From Amoebophrya sp. A120 (taxonomy: Eukaryota > Sar > Dinophyceae > Syndiniales > Amoebophryaceae): a DNA stretch of 64,000 bases. This document shows, piece by piece, positions 33,189 to 44,757 of this stretch. The stretch is taken from assembly GCA_905178155.1 (NCBI GenBank), contig CAJINV010000006.1, positions 852,872 through 916,871 on the forward strand. The letters are read 5' to 3'. Numbering within the stretch: position 1 is the stretch's first letter; every line of letters starts with the position of its first letter. The notes under the pieces are model-generated. The model was not told the origin of the DNA and did no database searches. It saw only the letters and a list, made by a program, of their open reading frames with translations. Position numbers and translations under genes: made by a program.

Positions 33189-33752
33189 ATGCTTTGTTCA
33201 TTCACGCCGGCCATTTGCTTGGAACCTATTTCGAGCAAAAAAAGATCTCATCAGATTTTTCCACCGATCAGACGCGAGCGGGATGCTTTGCAGGAGGAGG
33301 ACACAAGTGCTCCATTTCCACTCATTCCCCTCAGGGATAATTCTACGAAGGAATATGACGTATTTTCAAAAACAAATAGAAAAGTGTGCGTCTACGTTCA
33401 CTGCAACGTACGCTCTAAGCTTCGTGCGAAAAGAACTCGTCCGGGAAAACAAGCACACCAGGGCAGCACACGTAAAGTCGTTTTCTTCTCGTGCAAAAAA
33501 CTCTATCCCGATAAATCATGGATTCACGGTGGCGATATTCGTACAAGAAGACTTCCTCGAAAAATAGGATTGGAAGCGCAACTCGTGATCGTCAAGCTCT
33601 ATTTCCATGTTGTCATAGGATTTGATCATGGCTTGGTCTTTCTACTTCACGCAATAGTTGCAGGACTCGTGAGAAAAATCGAAATAGCAACCAGACACTG
33701 CAGAACGATCGAAGTAGCAGAATTTAAAATTAAACCAGCACACACTTCATAA
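33189..33752 (+). CDS. Possible retroposed ORF behind the spliced-leader relic
   Basis: ATG at 33189 gives 187 residues, stop TAA at 33750-33752, starting 90 bases after the leader relic and free of introners. The product is basic and Ser-poor with a hydrophobic stretch near the C-terminus (FDHGLVFLLHAIVAGLV). No family recognised. Its length and position after the leader argue for a retrocopy; its codon use is less clearly coding than in the main genes. Confidence 0.3.
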   Translation: MLCSFTPAICLEPISSKKRSHQIFPPIRRERDALQEEDTSAPFPLIPLRDNSTKEYDVFSKTNRKVCVYVHCNVRSKLRAKRTRPGKQAHQGSTRKVVFFSCKKLYPDKSWIHGGDIRTRRLPRKIGLEAQLVIVKLYFHVVIGFDHGLVFLLHAIVAGLVRKIEIATRHCRTIEVAEFKIKPAHTS

Positions 33753-33890
33753 CTTAACCTTCTACGAAACTCAAAGTAGAGCATTGAAGAGCCACTGGCT
33801 TCAACTCTGCATTCGGGGAAAGAAAAATACGTATAAATAAACTAGAAAATATAAATATTTATCATTACCAACTGCCGGAAAAGGTGCAAG

Positions 33891-34289
33891 ATGCTCGTCA
33901 AGAAGGCCTCCATCGTCGTCGTCGCTATTTCTAACCCCTGGGGGTGCGTGTCGGGGTCCAGAATCAAAACGAAGAACAAAGGCCAGACGGCGACGACGCA
34001 TTCTTGGATCGGTCGGGAAACCTCCCCGAGCGGCTTCACGGAGCACGCAACCGTCGTCAAGGTCAAGAACGACCAGTGCCGTGTGAGTTGCGCAAGCGGC
34101 TTCCTGGGGCGTTGCATGGCACAGAAAGGAAACTGCGCGAACCCCTCATGTCAAGATAGCATTGCCATGTGGTGCGACTCGTGTTGCCGGAGGGCCGACG
34201 CCGAAGGTCAGGGAGTCTGCAGTTACGAAAAGTTTCTTGAAAATGCGGGTGCCTCAGCCATTTGTGTTCATGCTCCTGATGGATTCTGA
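33891..34289 (+). CDS. Small Cys-rich putative secreted protein
   Basis: ATG at 33891, 132 residues, stop TGA at 34287. It starts with a Lys pair and a Val/Ile-rich stretch (MLVKKASIVVVAISNPWGC) that may be a weak signal peptide. Eleven cysteines follow, ten of them in the second half, including CCRR and C-x2-C type spacings, as in secreted disulfide-rich proteins. Intronless. It sits between the two copies of the diverged duplication. No family recognised. An effector-like role is possible for a parasite but is not shown by sequence. Confidence 0.5.
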   Translation: MLVKKASIVVVAISNPWGCVSGSRIKTKNKGQTATTHSWIGRETSPSGFTEHATVVKVKNDQCRVSCASGFLGRCMAQKGNCANPSCQDSIAMWCDSCCRRADAEGQGVCSYEKFLENAGASAICVHAPDGF

Positions 34290-35585
34290 TTCTCACGACT
34301 CAGCGCAAAATGTGTTCTAAGTCACAGTTGTCAGAGTACCACTTACTCTAAATCAGTCACCATGTTGAGATATTCTGTTCGTATATATTTTTTTTGCTTC
34401 ACCATTTTTTGCCAAGCGAGCTGGACGAAAAAGACATAATAGCATCGAATGCATGCTGCATAAGAGAAAAACTAAAACACAAAAAATTGCTTGCGAAAAA
34501 GATCGAAAAATGCGAATTACAAAGTTTTAAGCAAACAGACAAACAAACAAAATTTTTTGCACTCTTATTTCTCGTTCTTCTCATTTCGCCAGACATGATC
34601 TTGTAGAACAATACCAGTATATATATTCTCTTCCTAGTTTCACACGATAGTGGTCGTCGACTGCGAAGGCATTTTTACTTTTTCATTTTACCCGACCCCG
34701 ACCCTGACCCCCCCTCCAGCAGAACGACGACCCATCAGGTGGAACACAATAAGAAGTAGTTCCTGCTTCAGTGCTGGTATCCCCGACGACTCTTACTGGT
34801 ATCCCCGACTTCTGTTGCGTTTTTTCACGAAAAACCAAACAAAAGTAAAAGTTTACCCCATGATCGTTTCCACCTTCTTATGACCATCATCGAGGACATG
34901 TAAATCAGAATCCCCTCCTGAAGAACAAGGCATCAAGCTGAAAGCCCAGCATGAATAACACGAAACCCCGAAGAACAAGATTTCCCGTCCCGTACACGAT
35001 TATTTATTCCCAGAATACTACTTAAAAGTAAAACCTTCTGCGCAAATCATCTGGAGCTAATTGCGCACACTCGCATCAGCCGAGCGTCGCTTGTGCTGTG
35101 GCAGCTGGGCGGATGGCTGCGATGCTGAAATTATGGAGCGTCTGAGGTGTTCCTCCGAGCTTCCAAGACAAGGGAGCTTGTTGCTGTTGTTCCGCGTTCA
35201 ACGGATTTTGTTGGTTCTGCCAGTATAATGACTTACTTTTCTCCTTCTAACTCGTTGCCTTGCGTACGTGTCGTTTCCTTCCGAATTTCAGGCTCTGTAC
35301 CTGTTGCGGGGGTTCTTTCTATATATGATATCTTTCGTGTTGTTGCACTAAAAGACTACGCGTTTTGACTGCAACCCGTTTTAGAAGCAAGTCGGAGCAA
35401 ATAGTTGGCAATAGCTCTGTCTTCACAACGTTTGTCGGTTACTATCTCTTCTATCTTCGTTTTTACAACACAAGCAGCACAGAGTCGCAGAACAGCAAGA
35501 AAGAAACTCACCTATGGCCTCGCCCTGTCGTCGTCCAAAAGCGTATAATTTCACCGCTAGAACTCGGTCGTCAAAAAATAACCCG
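34290..35585. other. Intergenic spacer with duplicated block
   Basis: Contains the second copy of the 0.65-kb duplication; otherwise AT-rich with no supported gene. Confidence 0.6.
34531..35212 (+). repeat. Diverged direct duplication, copy 2
   Basis: Counterpart of 32420-33048 about 2.1 kb away. Similarity ends at GTTCCGCGTTCAACGG, about 30 bases before the point where the leader relic lies in copy 1. Confidence 0.85.
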
Positions 35586-38500
35586 ATGAAGCTCCTCCGT
35601 TCGAGTTTCCTTGCTTCCTGCCCCGGGGTGGTTTTCTTACAGCACAGCAATTATGTCACGACTGTGGTAAACGCCGCGGTGACCACACCGCCCATTACGA
35701 CCACGGATAAGAAAAAACTAGACTTGGACAAGGTCGGATTAAGCCCTGACAAAGCGAAAATGGTTAGGGAGTTGGAAGATGAGGAGGAAGAGGACATCAA
35801 AAAACAACCCACCGAGCGCAAAATGTACTCGTCCAAGCGGCAGGGGAAGGCTATGGTCGGCAAGGAAACAGACCCCAGCTCGGAGGAGTATGGGACTCTC
35901 AATTGTTACATTCTCAACTGTTACATGAATTTGTAATGCAAGCATAGCGAAACCGAAAGTCAAAGGGGGAGCGGGAGGATTGCACCTCTAGCATTACAAA
36001 TTCCGCACAGATTTCAATGCTGTTTAGCCCTTCGGAAATTTGTCATGCGAAGTCGCTGCACCGTGTGGATGTTGATGTTGGTTTTGCATGACAAATCGTG
36101 TAACAGTTGAGAGTGTAGCGCTTGAGAACGCCACAAGGAAAATGAAGAAGCCGATCGGACCAGCCGGAAGGGGTCACTGGCACGAAAATTGCCGAAAGAA
36201 GAAGAGCACGAGTGGGATGAGAAAAACCCGGAGCCGGTATTCCGAGTAAAAACGTCCCCATTCAGAGTTGTCATGCAAATCTGCATGCCAAAAAATTTTC
36301 TCATGCGAAGCCCCATGAGAAGCTTTTTCTAGTCGTCTTTTGGGATTTGTGATGTTAGAAATAGCATGATATGCTAGATCTGTCATCCTGCTGAAGTAGA
36401 ACTACACTTCACTGCGAGGACCAACTTGTCATGCGAAACAACCAAAGCTGTTTGATTCGTCTAGCAGCATTCCCATCTTGACTCTGGTGTGGGGACGTTT
36501 TTCCTCAGGATAGCCGGAGATTTTCCGCTGGGTTTTGAAGCCGGAATTCAGCTACTTGAATCTGATATGCATTGCAAATATTATGTCTGGGTCGGGAAGG
36601 AAATGCGGATTTGTGATGCTAGTTCTGGAGGGCACAAAGGTTTGTGTTGCATCAGAGCACCAGTAGTTTCTTAAATTTCTTGCGACGAAATAAAGTGCGA
36701 ATCTCTCATGCGGGAACGGCATTGGAAAGCATGTCGCGCAGAACTTGTAATGCTTTGCTCCGCATTCCAGACCATTTTTTTTTATGTAGTCCAGGAGATG
36801 CATGACAGACTCCAGACCTCCCAGACATGTCTGTATTTGATATCTGACCAGCCAGGAGTTTATCTACAGCTTCCCGAAGCCGGGCGTCGTTTTGGACTTT
36901 GACATCGTCACGGAGGACATGGTATGCTCTGCAAAAGTAAATCGTACTAGTGGAAATCGCACGACAAATTCCCTCTGCATGAGAAATAGAATTTCTAATG
37001 CGGATTTCCGTTTAGGTTTAGAGTTGTCATGCACGATTGCGATTCCTACGAGTGCGATGCTTTTGCAATTCATACATGTTGGACAAGAAGGACGCGGACA
37101 AAATCCTCCCCAACGAGTTAACCGCCGATGTGTTCGAAAATTTGATCAAGAACGGGCACTATTTCGCGGTTCGGAAGTTCGCCCACTCCTTTCCGGAGAT
37201 CAAATACCACTGGAATACGTATGAAAGTGCACAACTCCCCTTCTCCTCATTTGTGTTGCATGAACAGCAATACAAACGCCAGCGACCCTAGAGCCTGTGC
37301 ATGACAGATTTATGTACCTACAGCAGTAGTGTTTGGGCTTTCGAAACTTGTCATGCACACGGCGCCACAAGGCAGTAAATGGATTACGGATTTTGCATGA
37401 CAAAGGAGGGGGAGGAGGAGTTGTGCACTGTCATAATACCTGCGCCGCGTTCAAAAACGAGCTGCCCCATGTTTTGGGCGACATCGTCGAGGCAAACCGG
37501 ATATCCTGTGCAAAAGTATCTGATACTCGTATTGCAAGCATGCATTACAAATTTTTTCCTTAGTGTAAATCAGCATCACAAATTTTATTTCTTATGCTGA
37601 GGAAATTTGTTTTTGATTTTGTAATGCATTTATACGAGTGCTGCGATGCGTTTGCAATGCATACAGGAAGGGCGGCGGTCGCGGGATCCACATGCCCGAG
37701 ATTCTGGAGCACTACACGCAGGGATATGGATTGCAAATATGTCTGGGTCTGGAAGATTCTAAACTTGTAATGCTGTATCTGGATTCTGAAAAAATTTGTA
37801 TTGCATGTCCAGCAAGAGGACTCCAGTTTGTGCTAGTAGTCGGAGAGGGCGTTTGTCATGCGGAAGAGGCATCACAAAGTCCTCTAAATATCTGTGATGC
37901 TAGGGCATGCATCACAGACATCATGGGTCATTCACAAAATGCATGACAAACCTGGTAATCTTCCAGGCCCAGACATTTTTGCAATTCATAAGGGATCGCA
38001 GGACACGTTTCACGCGTTGCACGAATTGGATCCGTTTGACAACATGGGCGACTATCCATTGCAAAAGTTCTTTGTGAGTAACATATTGCATTGGAAGCAT
38101 TTCTTGGGAGGAATCGCAAGACAAAGACTCTTTTCATAGCCTAACTCAGCATTTTTAGTTACAAACCGTAGCTAGTGTTGTAATTTTTATCAGCAAGTGT
38201 AGCAGCACCTTGAGCTCGAAATCATTTGTCATGCGCTTTATTTCGCATTCGTAGATCTAGATCTACAACTACTACATGCAACGCGTCACAGCATAGCTTT
38301 TGCAATGGATAGTCTCAACGAGTGGCTTATGCCAGAGGACCATGAGAATTACTACCCCGGCCGGTACAGCTGGAAGAAACGCGAGCACGAAAAAAAATTG
38401 CGTGAGGAGCACGATTAGGGAAAGAAGTGCAAAGGGTGCTGCTCTTTTAGTCTGCATTCGGTGAATTTTTAAACAAAATTTTGTATTTTAGGGCGGGTAG

Positions 38501-41500
38501 GAATATGTGAAAAGATCTTTGTCTTGCGCAGTCGTACAAATAAAATACGTCGCTAGTATCGCAAAGAAGAACTTTTGCACTGTGGATACTCCAAAGCACG
38601 TAGCGAGCGGCAACAAGAAACACGATTTTCACCATCACGGCGAGGCGAACTACAAGCTAGAATTGCGGGAAGAACTCGGCATGCACGAGCACGCCAACGC
38701 CGAGCTGCGAACCCGGCAGAAGCAGGGCTCGGACGCCCCGACGAAAAATCCGCACTACTGGGGCATCAAGGAGGACATGCACCAGCACCCGGAACGAAAA
38801 ATTTGGGTGGAGTCTTTACTACCGAAAGCGTCGAAGTTACCCGGCTTCATGCAGCGGAAAGTGAAGGACAAGCGGCGGATATCCAAGAAAAAAACTGTGT
38901 GAGTGCAGCTGTCTTGGAGTGACAGCTGCATGACAAATTTGCTCTACATGACAGAGAAAACCTGTAATGCGCAGCATGTATGTGAAAACACATACGAAAA
39001 CAGGAGCTGATGGCTGGCCAGCATGACAGCTGTAACTGTGTTCTGTGTTTTGCATCACAGATTTACACTCACATAGCTTTTTTCTTTGCATGGCGAAACC
39101 TGTCTACCAGTCCCGAATTCTGGTTCGCCTCCGTGAAAGATTCCGGGGCGAAAGCACATTTGGATGGGCACAAGCAGTCCACCATCTCCATCCAGCTTTC
39201 CGGGTCCAAAATCTGGCGGTTCCAGGAAATCGACGAGCGGATCGGGGACCCGACCGTGGACAAGAAGTTCGGAAACGGCGGAGTTTCCTACCTGTACGCG
39301 TACGAGGACGGGGCTTGCTACGAAAACAATCCCACGGTCTGCACAACCCACACCTCGCAACTGTCGGAGGAAGAGAAGAAGAATTCGAAGTGGCGGACGA
39401 TCAAGCTCAACCAGTTCGACGCGGCTTTCTTCGCCCCGGGGATCGTGCACGAAACGAAAAACGTGCTGACCGACGAGCACCAACTGGCGAAAGAGCGCGG
39501 CGACGAATTTGCCGTGAACATCACCGCCCCGTGCGCCGCGTCACTCACCTACCAGATGGAACCGCCGCCGGCCACGGGGCACTTCCGCAGGCACTGGGCC
39601 CGGATCCGCATGACGATGGATGTGACGGACTCATGGCATCGGCTGCAGCATATGCACTGCACAATTAGAATTACCGTACTAGTAAAAATCGCATTACAAA
39701 TTCGGTCAGCATGAAAAATGGAATTTGTCATGCTGATTTACCTTCACAGTTAGATTTGTAATGCATAAAACGCAATGGCAATTAGTACGATACTTTTGCA
39801 ATGCATACAGCACTGGGCGATGATGTTCAACGCGCGGACGGAGTTTTTTCATTGGATGGACCAACAGGACAAGCTGGTGAAAAAACGCAACGAAAAAACC
39901 GGGAAAAACGAAACCTGGAAAATCGACATGCAGACCCTGAAAGACGCGGTTCTGTACGGGACCAACACGAGTCAAGCAACGGATGAGATGGAAATCACCG
40001 ATGGCACAGAAGATGAGGAAACTTCGTTCGAAGTGGACGCGAAGAAGGTGCACAAGCGCAAGAAAACGGTGACCCACCACAAGAAGAATCTCGTCGCGTT
40101 TGGAAAAAACCAGTACACCATGGCGATCAACGCTTTTGAGTTTCACGACTACAATCCGAAGGACGGGTATCTGTCAACGGACGAGATCAAACAGACGATG
40201 GAAGAATTCAAGCAGATCGAGCGGCGCGCGTTTGTATCCCATGTAAAAGCTGCTGCGTCGTAGAACAACCTGTAGTTCTTGGTAAAGCCGCATGACAAAT
40301 TCCATATCTCGTCACGCAGAGAAAATTTGTAATGCGATTACTACGTACTAGTTGTTTACCTATGATGCGCTTTTGCAATGTCGATAGCCTGCGTATGAGG
40401 ATGACTTGGAGGAGATCATCGGGATGGATTTGCTTTCCAAAATGCCGTATCAAATGCAAACATGCCCGGGTCTGGAAGAGTGCAGATTTTTGTCATGCTG
40501 TTTCTGCATGACACAGAATGTCTGTCATGGAAGCCCTAGTAGCATCACAGATTTTTTCGAGAAGGTTCCGCATTGATGCCTGATCCGCATGCCAAATCCC
40601 CCATTTTGGTGACAGGAAGCGGGCATCTTTTGCTGCCTCTGCATGACGAGAGATTTGTGTGTGTTGTGAAATGCGCATCACAAGTTCGCATCCTTCCAGA
40701 CATCCAGGAATATTTGCACTGCATATCCCGCACTACCGGGACCTGAAGCTGGAGTTGCTCGGGAAGCGGAAGTGGAAGAAAAACCGGGAGGGGCAGAACA
40801 ACAAACGACTGCGCAAGATCGCGAAGAAGGTCAAGCTATGCATTGCAAACATGTCTGGGTCTGGAACACAGCAAGTTGTCATGCTAAGTCTGCATCGTAG
40901 AAAAATCTGTGTTGCATGATTGCCAAAAGTTGTCCACTTTTGACCAAGTTGGAGCCGAGTTTCTCATCCAGGATAGGCGTGATAGACATTTCGCAGGGTC
41001 TGTCATGCTTGTTCTTGCATTCCAGACCTCATGGGCCATGGAAAATCTGCATGACAAGTCCTGCCATGTTCCAGACCCAGAAATTTTTGTAGTGGATACA
41101 GGCAGCGCCTGCGCAAGGCGGTTTACGAGGACCCGCAGCTGATGGAGGGGCACGTGGTATCCCGTGTAAAAACGTCCCCACCTCCCCATAGTTGTCATGC
41201 AATTCTGCATGCCAAAAAAGTTTCTCATGCGGAGCCCTATGAGAAGCATTCTCTATTCGTGTTTTGGAATTTGTGATGCAAGAATCAGCATGCTGCGCTA
41301 GATCTGTCATGCTTCTGAACTAGCTCAACAGGATTACACTACGAGAACAAGCTTGTCATGCCAAACAGCCAAGGCTGGTTGATTTGTCTAGCAAATTTCC
41401 CAGTGAGCCTCTGGTGTAGGGACGTTTTTAATCAGGATACGTGGCACATGTGGACCTGATCGACATCCGTACCGCAATCAGCCGCCGCAACTACCCGGGA

Positions 41501-41826
41501 ATTTGGGTCTACCCGCGAGTATGGCGATGGAGAGAATCTTCGTTTTTGATGAGACCACACAGGAGTAGCTGCGTGAAGAGCATTTTATTTTTGGGAGAGC
41601 TTGGGCTTGTCAAGATTCTAGGTGGCCTCTGCATGATGTTGACAAGTTCTGAGCTGGTCTGTGCGTGTTGACAAGTTCTGAGCTGGATTCTGGGCACGAC
41701 TACTTCTGTAAATATAATTTCTCATACGAAGTTCTTTCTCTTGCATAGCAGTTTCCCAAGGACCACTACCATGCCGACCACTACAAGGGCCACAACGCTG
41801 GGCACGATGCGAATGACGAGCTGTAA
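35586..41826 (+). CDS. JmjC/cupin-fold oxygenase-like protein, putative ER resident
   Basis: ATG at 35586; 15 introns leave 821 codons, stop TAA at 41824. The N-terminus (MKLLRSSFLASCPGVVFLQ) can be a signal peptide. After an acidic linker and a helical region, the exon at 39098-39650 shows a JmjC-like core: FWFASVKDSGAKAHLDGHKQ with an HxD pair (H at 39157, D at 39163), SIQLSGSKIWRF, and a distal His in FFAPGIVHETK (39448). These suit an Fe(II)/2-oxoglutarate site; substrate unknown. An EF-hand-like segment follows (HDYNPKDGYLSTDEI), its loop one residue longer than usual. The protein ends NDEL, close to KDEL/HDEL retention signals. Intron 8 (38053-38588) is uncertain: an internal ATA end at 38311 would instead give a short coding piece ending at 38418. 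Confidence 0.75.
35889..36135. mobile_element. Introner family G
   Basis: TSD AGGAG/AGGAA, silent. Right end reads CACA rather than CATA. Confidence 0.87.
36238..36512. mobile_element. Introner family B
   Basis: TSD GCCGG. Confidence 0.92.
36566..36842. mobile_element. Introner family A
   Basis: TSD TCTGA. Confidence 0.92.
36923..37074. mobile_element. Introner family C
   Basis: TSD CATGG/CATGT. Confidence 0.9.
37220..37435. mobile_element. Introner family E
   Basis: TSD ATACG/ATACC, silent (Thr). Confidence 0.92.
37502..37663. mobile_element. Introner family C
   Basis: TSD CCGGA/CAGGA, silent (CGG/AGG Arg). Confidence 0.9.
37725..37990. mobile_element. Introner family A
   Basis: TSD AGGGA. 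Confidence 0.92.
38053..38588. mobile_element. Composite or diverged C-like introner, boundaries uncertain
   Basis: Left arm TATCCATTGCAAAAGTTCTT pairs best with the end at 38588 (AAGAACTTTTGCACTG). An internal end at 38311 (CTTTTGCAATGGATA) also fits the outer arm. Flanking 5-mers (GCGAC, CTCCA or GTCTC) do not match. Both solutions keep a reading frame. Confidence 0.5.
38880..39092. mobile_element. Introner family F
   Basis: TSD GCGGA/GCGAA, silent (Arg). Ends GCATG instead of GCATA. Confidence 0.88.
39651..39807. mobile_element. Introner family C
   Basis: TSD CAGCA. Confidence 0.92.
40235..40386. mobile_element. Introner, C-like
   Basis: TSD GTTTG/GCCTG. Arms TATCCCATGTAAAAGC and inverse of CGCTTTTGCAATGTCGATA, diverged. 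Confidence 0.8.
40448..40725. mobile_element. Introner family A
   Basis: TSD TGCCG/TCCCG. Confidence 0.9.
40837..41098. mobile_element. Introner family A
   Basis: TSD CAAGC/CAGGC. Confidence 0.9.
41158..41439. mobile_element. Introner family B
   Basis: TSD CGTGG. Confidence 0.92.
41520..41747. mobile_element. Introner, unclassified arms
   Basis: TSD GCGAG/GCAGT. Arms share GAGA..AACTTCGT..ATGAG imperfectly; the joined frame runs to the NDEL end. Confidence 0.7.
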
Positions 41827-42866
41827 GCAAAGGAGGGGAGTCAGTACATGGGCGTACTAGTGGGTGGTATGGTGATGCATCACAAGAAAATCGATCTGTA
41901 TCTGCAATCACGCAGGTTTTCGCTCTGCAAATTTTTCGAAGTTAGTGTTTTTTTTTTTGAAGACATTGAATGCCGCATGTTGATCCTTCGGGTTTCAGAT
42001 TGTCATGATGCGTGTAAAGCTAAGCTTAAACAATTAATGTCCAAGGCTTAGCGAAGAACGATGGAAGCTCCAGCAGAATATCATGGTTGTATACCCTGGT
42101 AGATTTCGAAGAAACGAGGAAGAAGAGAAAGATTCAGTTTACGACGTTCACATCGATTTGATTTTTGCAACTTTTTTTCAATTACTGTCTCGTGCCCGTT
42201 GTATTTTTTGCGTTCATGTTTGTACTGAAGTAGCTTGTTTAACAAAAAAAATACCCCGATGTAGATCACATTACTTACGTTACTTACTCTCTGGATCGAG
42301 TGAGTTGCCCCTTTTCGTCAAAAACCTCCGAGGTGTTTGAATGTCAAAGACTTCTCAAAAAATTTCAAAAACTGTCAAAGCTCACAGCCAAAAAAATAAA
42401 TCGAATTGTTGTGAAGAAAAGGACGAGCAGTTTTTGCTCTCAGCCTTCTATCTCATGGTGTAAAAAGTAGTTGGTTCATCGCGAGCACGCAGTAGCATAT
42501 CTTTCGACATCCAACGAGAGAGCGAAGAACCGCTAGTGAGATAACTGGTTTTGCAAAAACAATGACAAACTGCATGTTGATGCACCATGATTCTGCGTGC
42601 AAGGATTCAGTTGCATCCATGAGATTATTCACCGAGTGAGTGAAAAAACTACCACTTGTTCTATGATTTTCTTCTATCGGTGTTGTTCTACTTGGGTGCA
42701 TTAATCATGTTGCTGCATTCAGATACACCCAGCACTAGCTCGGGCCACGAAGTAGATCTTCATTCCGCATGGCACATGATGTCCTCGACCACTGCCTCCA
42801 GCAGAGCTAGGTCGTCCTCTTCCACCCCTTCAATTTTTGACTTCGAGGACCACTTCGGCCACCGTG
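41827..42866. other. Intergenic spacer
   Basis: AT-rich up to about 42700. From 42656 an open frame codes a hydrophobic start and a Ser-rich stretch that overlaps the next gene in another frame; see rejected items. Confidence 0.5.
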
Positions 42867-44757
42867 ATGACAGCTCTTCGCTCTACTATTCCCGAAGCAG
42901 CCCGCGATCATCTTCCCTGGCAGCGATTGCGTCTTGCAAGAATTTTCCTCATGCCGCTGGATCTATTTCCGTCGACGATCATTTCCACAGTGGCCGTAGC
43001 GGGCGCGGGACACCAAATGGAACAAAAAACGACGGTCGTGATACAACAAGACGAACAGCAACAGATGCTACAGCACGAGAAGGACGAGCGAAGAAAAACA
43101 CAGCAGAAGGACGAGGAGCGAAGACCGACAAACGAAGTCGAGCAGCCGCAGCCGGAGGTTTCATTTACCATGCGAAGGGAGGTGGGGCCGCGAGAAGTGG
43201 TCGAACGGGTCGTGAAGGACAGGCAACGAAGTGGACGAGAAGGTTCCGAACTACCACCTAGAGAAAAAACGCCAGCCCCACCAGTTCGTGCAGAAGTTCA
43301 CGCAGCTAGCATCTCCTCGGCCTCCGCGGTTGAACAAATAGGAAGTCAAAGTTCATCTTCACAGAGAAGGAACAGTCACAACGGCGGTCGTGAAGATAAA
43401 TATTCGAGGACATCAACAGGCGCAGGTGTTAAAACAAATAGAGAGGAGCCGACGTCGTGGTCTCTCATGGACAGGTCAGAAAAACTACAAATACAAAATG
43501 AAACAAACGAAACTTCTCCGGCCCCTGCAGCCGCCGCGGCCACTACTGCTGAAGAGGACAAGGAACAAACCATCATGACGCAACTCGTTCCCGCTTTATG
43601 CATTTTTGCAAAAGTATCGTACTACGTATAAATCGCATAACAAATCATGATTTTAGTTTCTTCAAGAAGAAAATTGAAATTTGTAATGCAGAATCAGGAA
43701 AAAAAGTAGGATCTGTGATGCACGACTGCGATTGGTACGGGGACGATAAACTTTTGCACAGCATACGCTTCTTTCTACAACGACAAGCTCTCCCGGGACG
43801 AAAAAATCATCCGACTGCTCGCGGTCCTCGGGCTTATCCAGTGCAAAAGTATCGCACTACTCGTGGTAATCGCTGTTATGCATGACAAATCTCCTTACTA
43901 AGGTATAACAGCACTACAAATTTCATTTGTCATGCTGGGGTAATTTGTATGTAATGCAATGAATTACGACTAGTACTAGTACGATGCTTTTGCAATGCAT
44001 AGGGGTGGTTTTAGGGGGATTTGCGCTGGTGATTTATTTCTACGGGTTCGCACAATTGCTCGACTGGTTGGCGTGTTATCGCAAGAAAAAACTGTTTCAT
44101 TGTGAACTTGCGATGCATGAAATGGAACACAGAACTATTTGTCTTGCTACACCTCCGACGCATTGGATTTTTAAGCGTGGTTTCCGTTGGGAAGCGCGCA
44201 TGGCAAGTTTTCTGTGTCATACGTAGCAAACTTGTGATGCGGATCTTGCAAAACCATCTCAGTGAATGTGAAACAGTTTTTTCCTGTGATACGTCTGGGT
44301 GTTTGTTCAGTAAGAACAAGGACGAGAAAACCCTGTTGGAGCAAATGGCGCAGGAGAAAGTGATATCGAATATAAAAGTGTCTGGGTCTGGAAGAGTGCA
44401 GATTTTTGTCATGCTGTTTTTGCATGACACAAAATGTCTGCCATGGAAGCCCTAGCATCACAGATTTCGAGAAGTTTCCGCATTGCTTAATCCGCATGAC
44501 AAATCCCCCATTTTGGTGACAGGAAATGGGCACCTTTTGCTGCCTATGCATGAGAGATTTGTCTGTGTTGTGAAATGCGCATCACAAGTTCGCATCCTTC
44601 CAGACCCAGACATTTTTGCAATCCATAAGTGAAGTACGGCAGCACGGAGCATTTGCAAGCGGCGGAAAAAATTGTGAAGAAGCGGAAACAGGCGAAACAC
44701 GATACGGTGCGAGCGGTGGATAGGCGCGGGGAAGTGGATTTGGGAGGAATGTATTGA
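42867..44757 (+). CDS. Charged protein with one membrane segment
   Basis: ATG at 42867; four introners leave 352 codons, stop TGA at 44755. The N-terminal 45 residues hold a mildly hydrophobic stretch (IFLMPLDLFPSTIISTVAVA), perhaps a signal or anchor. A Gln/Glu/Arg-rich region (QQDEQQQMLQHEKDERR) likely forms a coiled coil, followed by Ser/Pro-rich sequence. A clear transmembrane segment coded across the intron at 43835-44001 reads IIRLLAVLGL then VLGGFALVIYFYGFA. A Lys-rich end follows. No catalytic motif or family recognised. Confidence 0.65.
43597..43765. mobile_element. Introner family C
   Basis: TSD CGCTT. Confidence 0.92.
43835..44001. mobile_element. Introner family C
   Basis: TSD GGGCT/GGGGT. 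Interrupts the membrane segment. Confidence 0.9.
44077..44291. mobile_element. Introner family F
   Basis: TSD CGTGT/CGTCT. Confidence 0.9.
44364..44627. mobile_element. Introner family A
   Basis: TSD AGTGA. Confidence 0.92.

Noticed and set aside
34394-34606. 70-residue ORFs on both strands
   Set aside because: Low-complexity AT-rich sequence at the edge of the duplicated block.
42656-43261. Ser-rich ORF with hydrophobic start overlapping the 42867 gene in another frame
   Set aside because: Its first 120 residues look partly protein-like, but from 43021 the other frame is clearly coding and joins the downstream exons. It could be an alternative first exon, but I found no junction.
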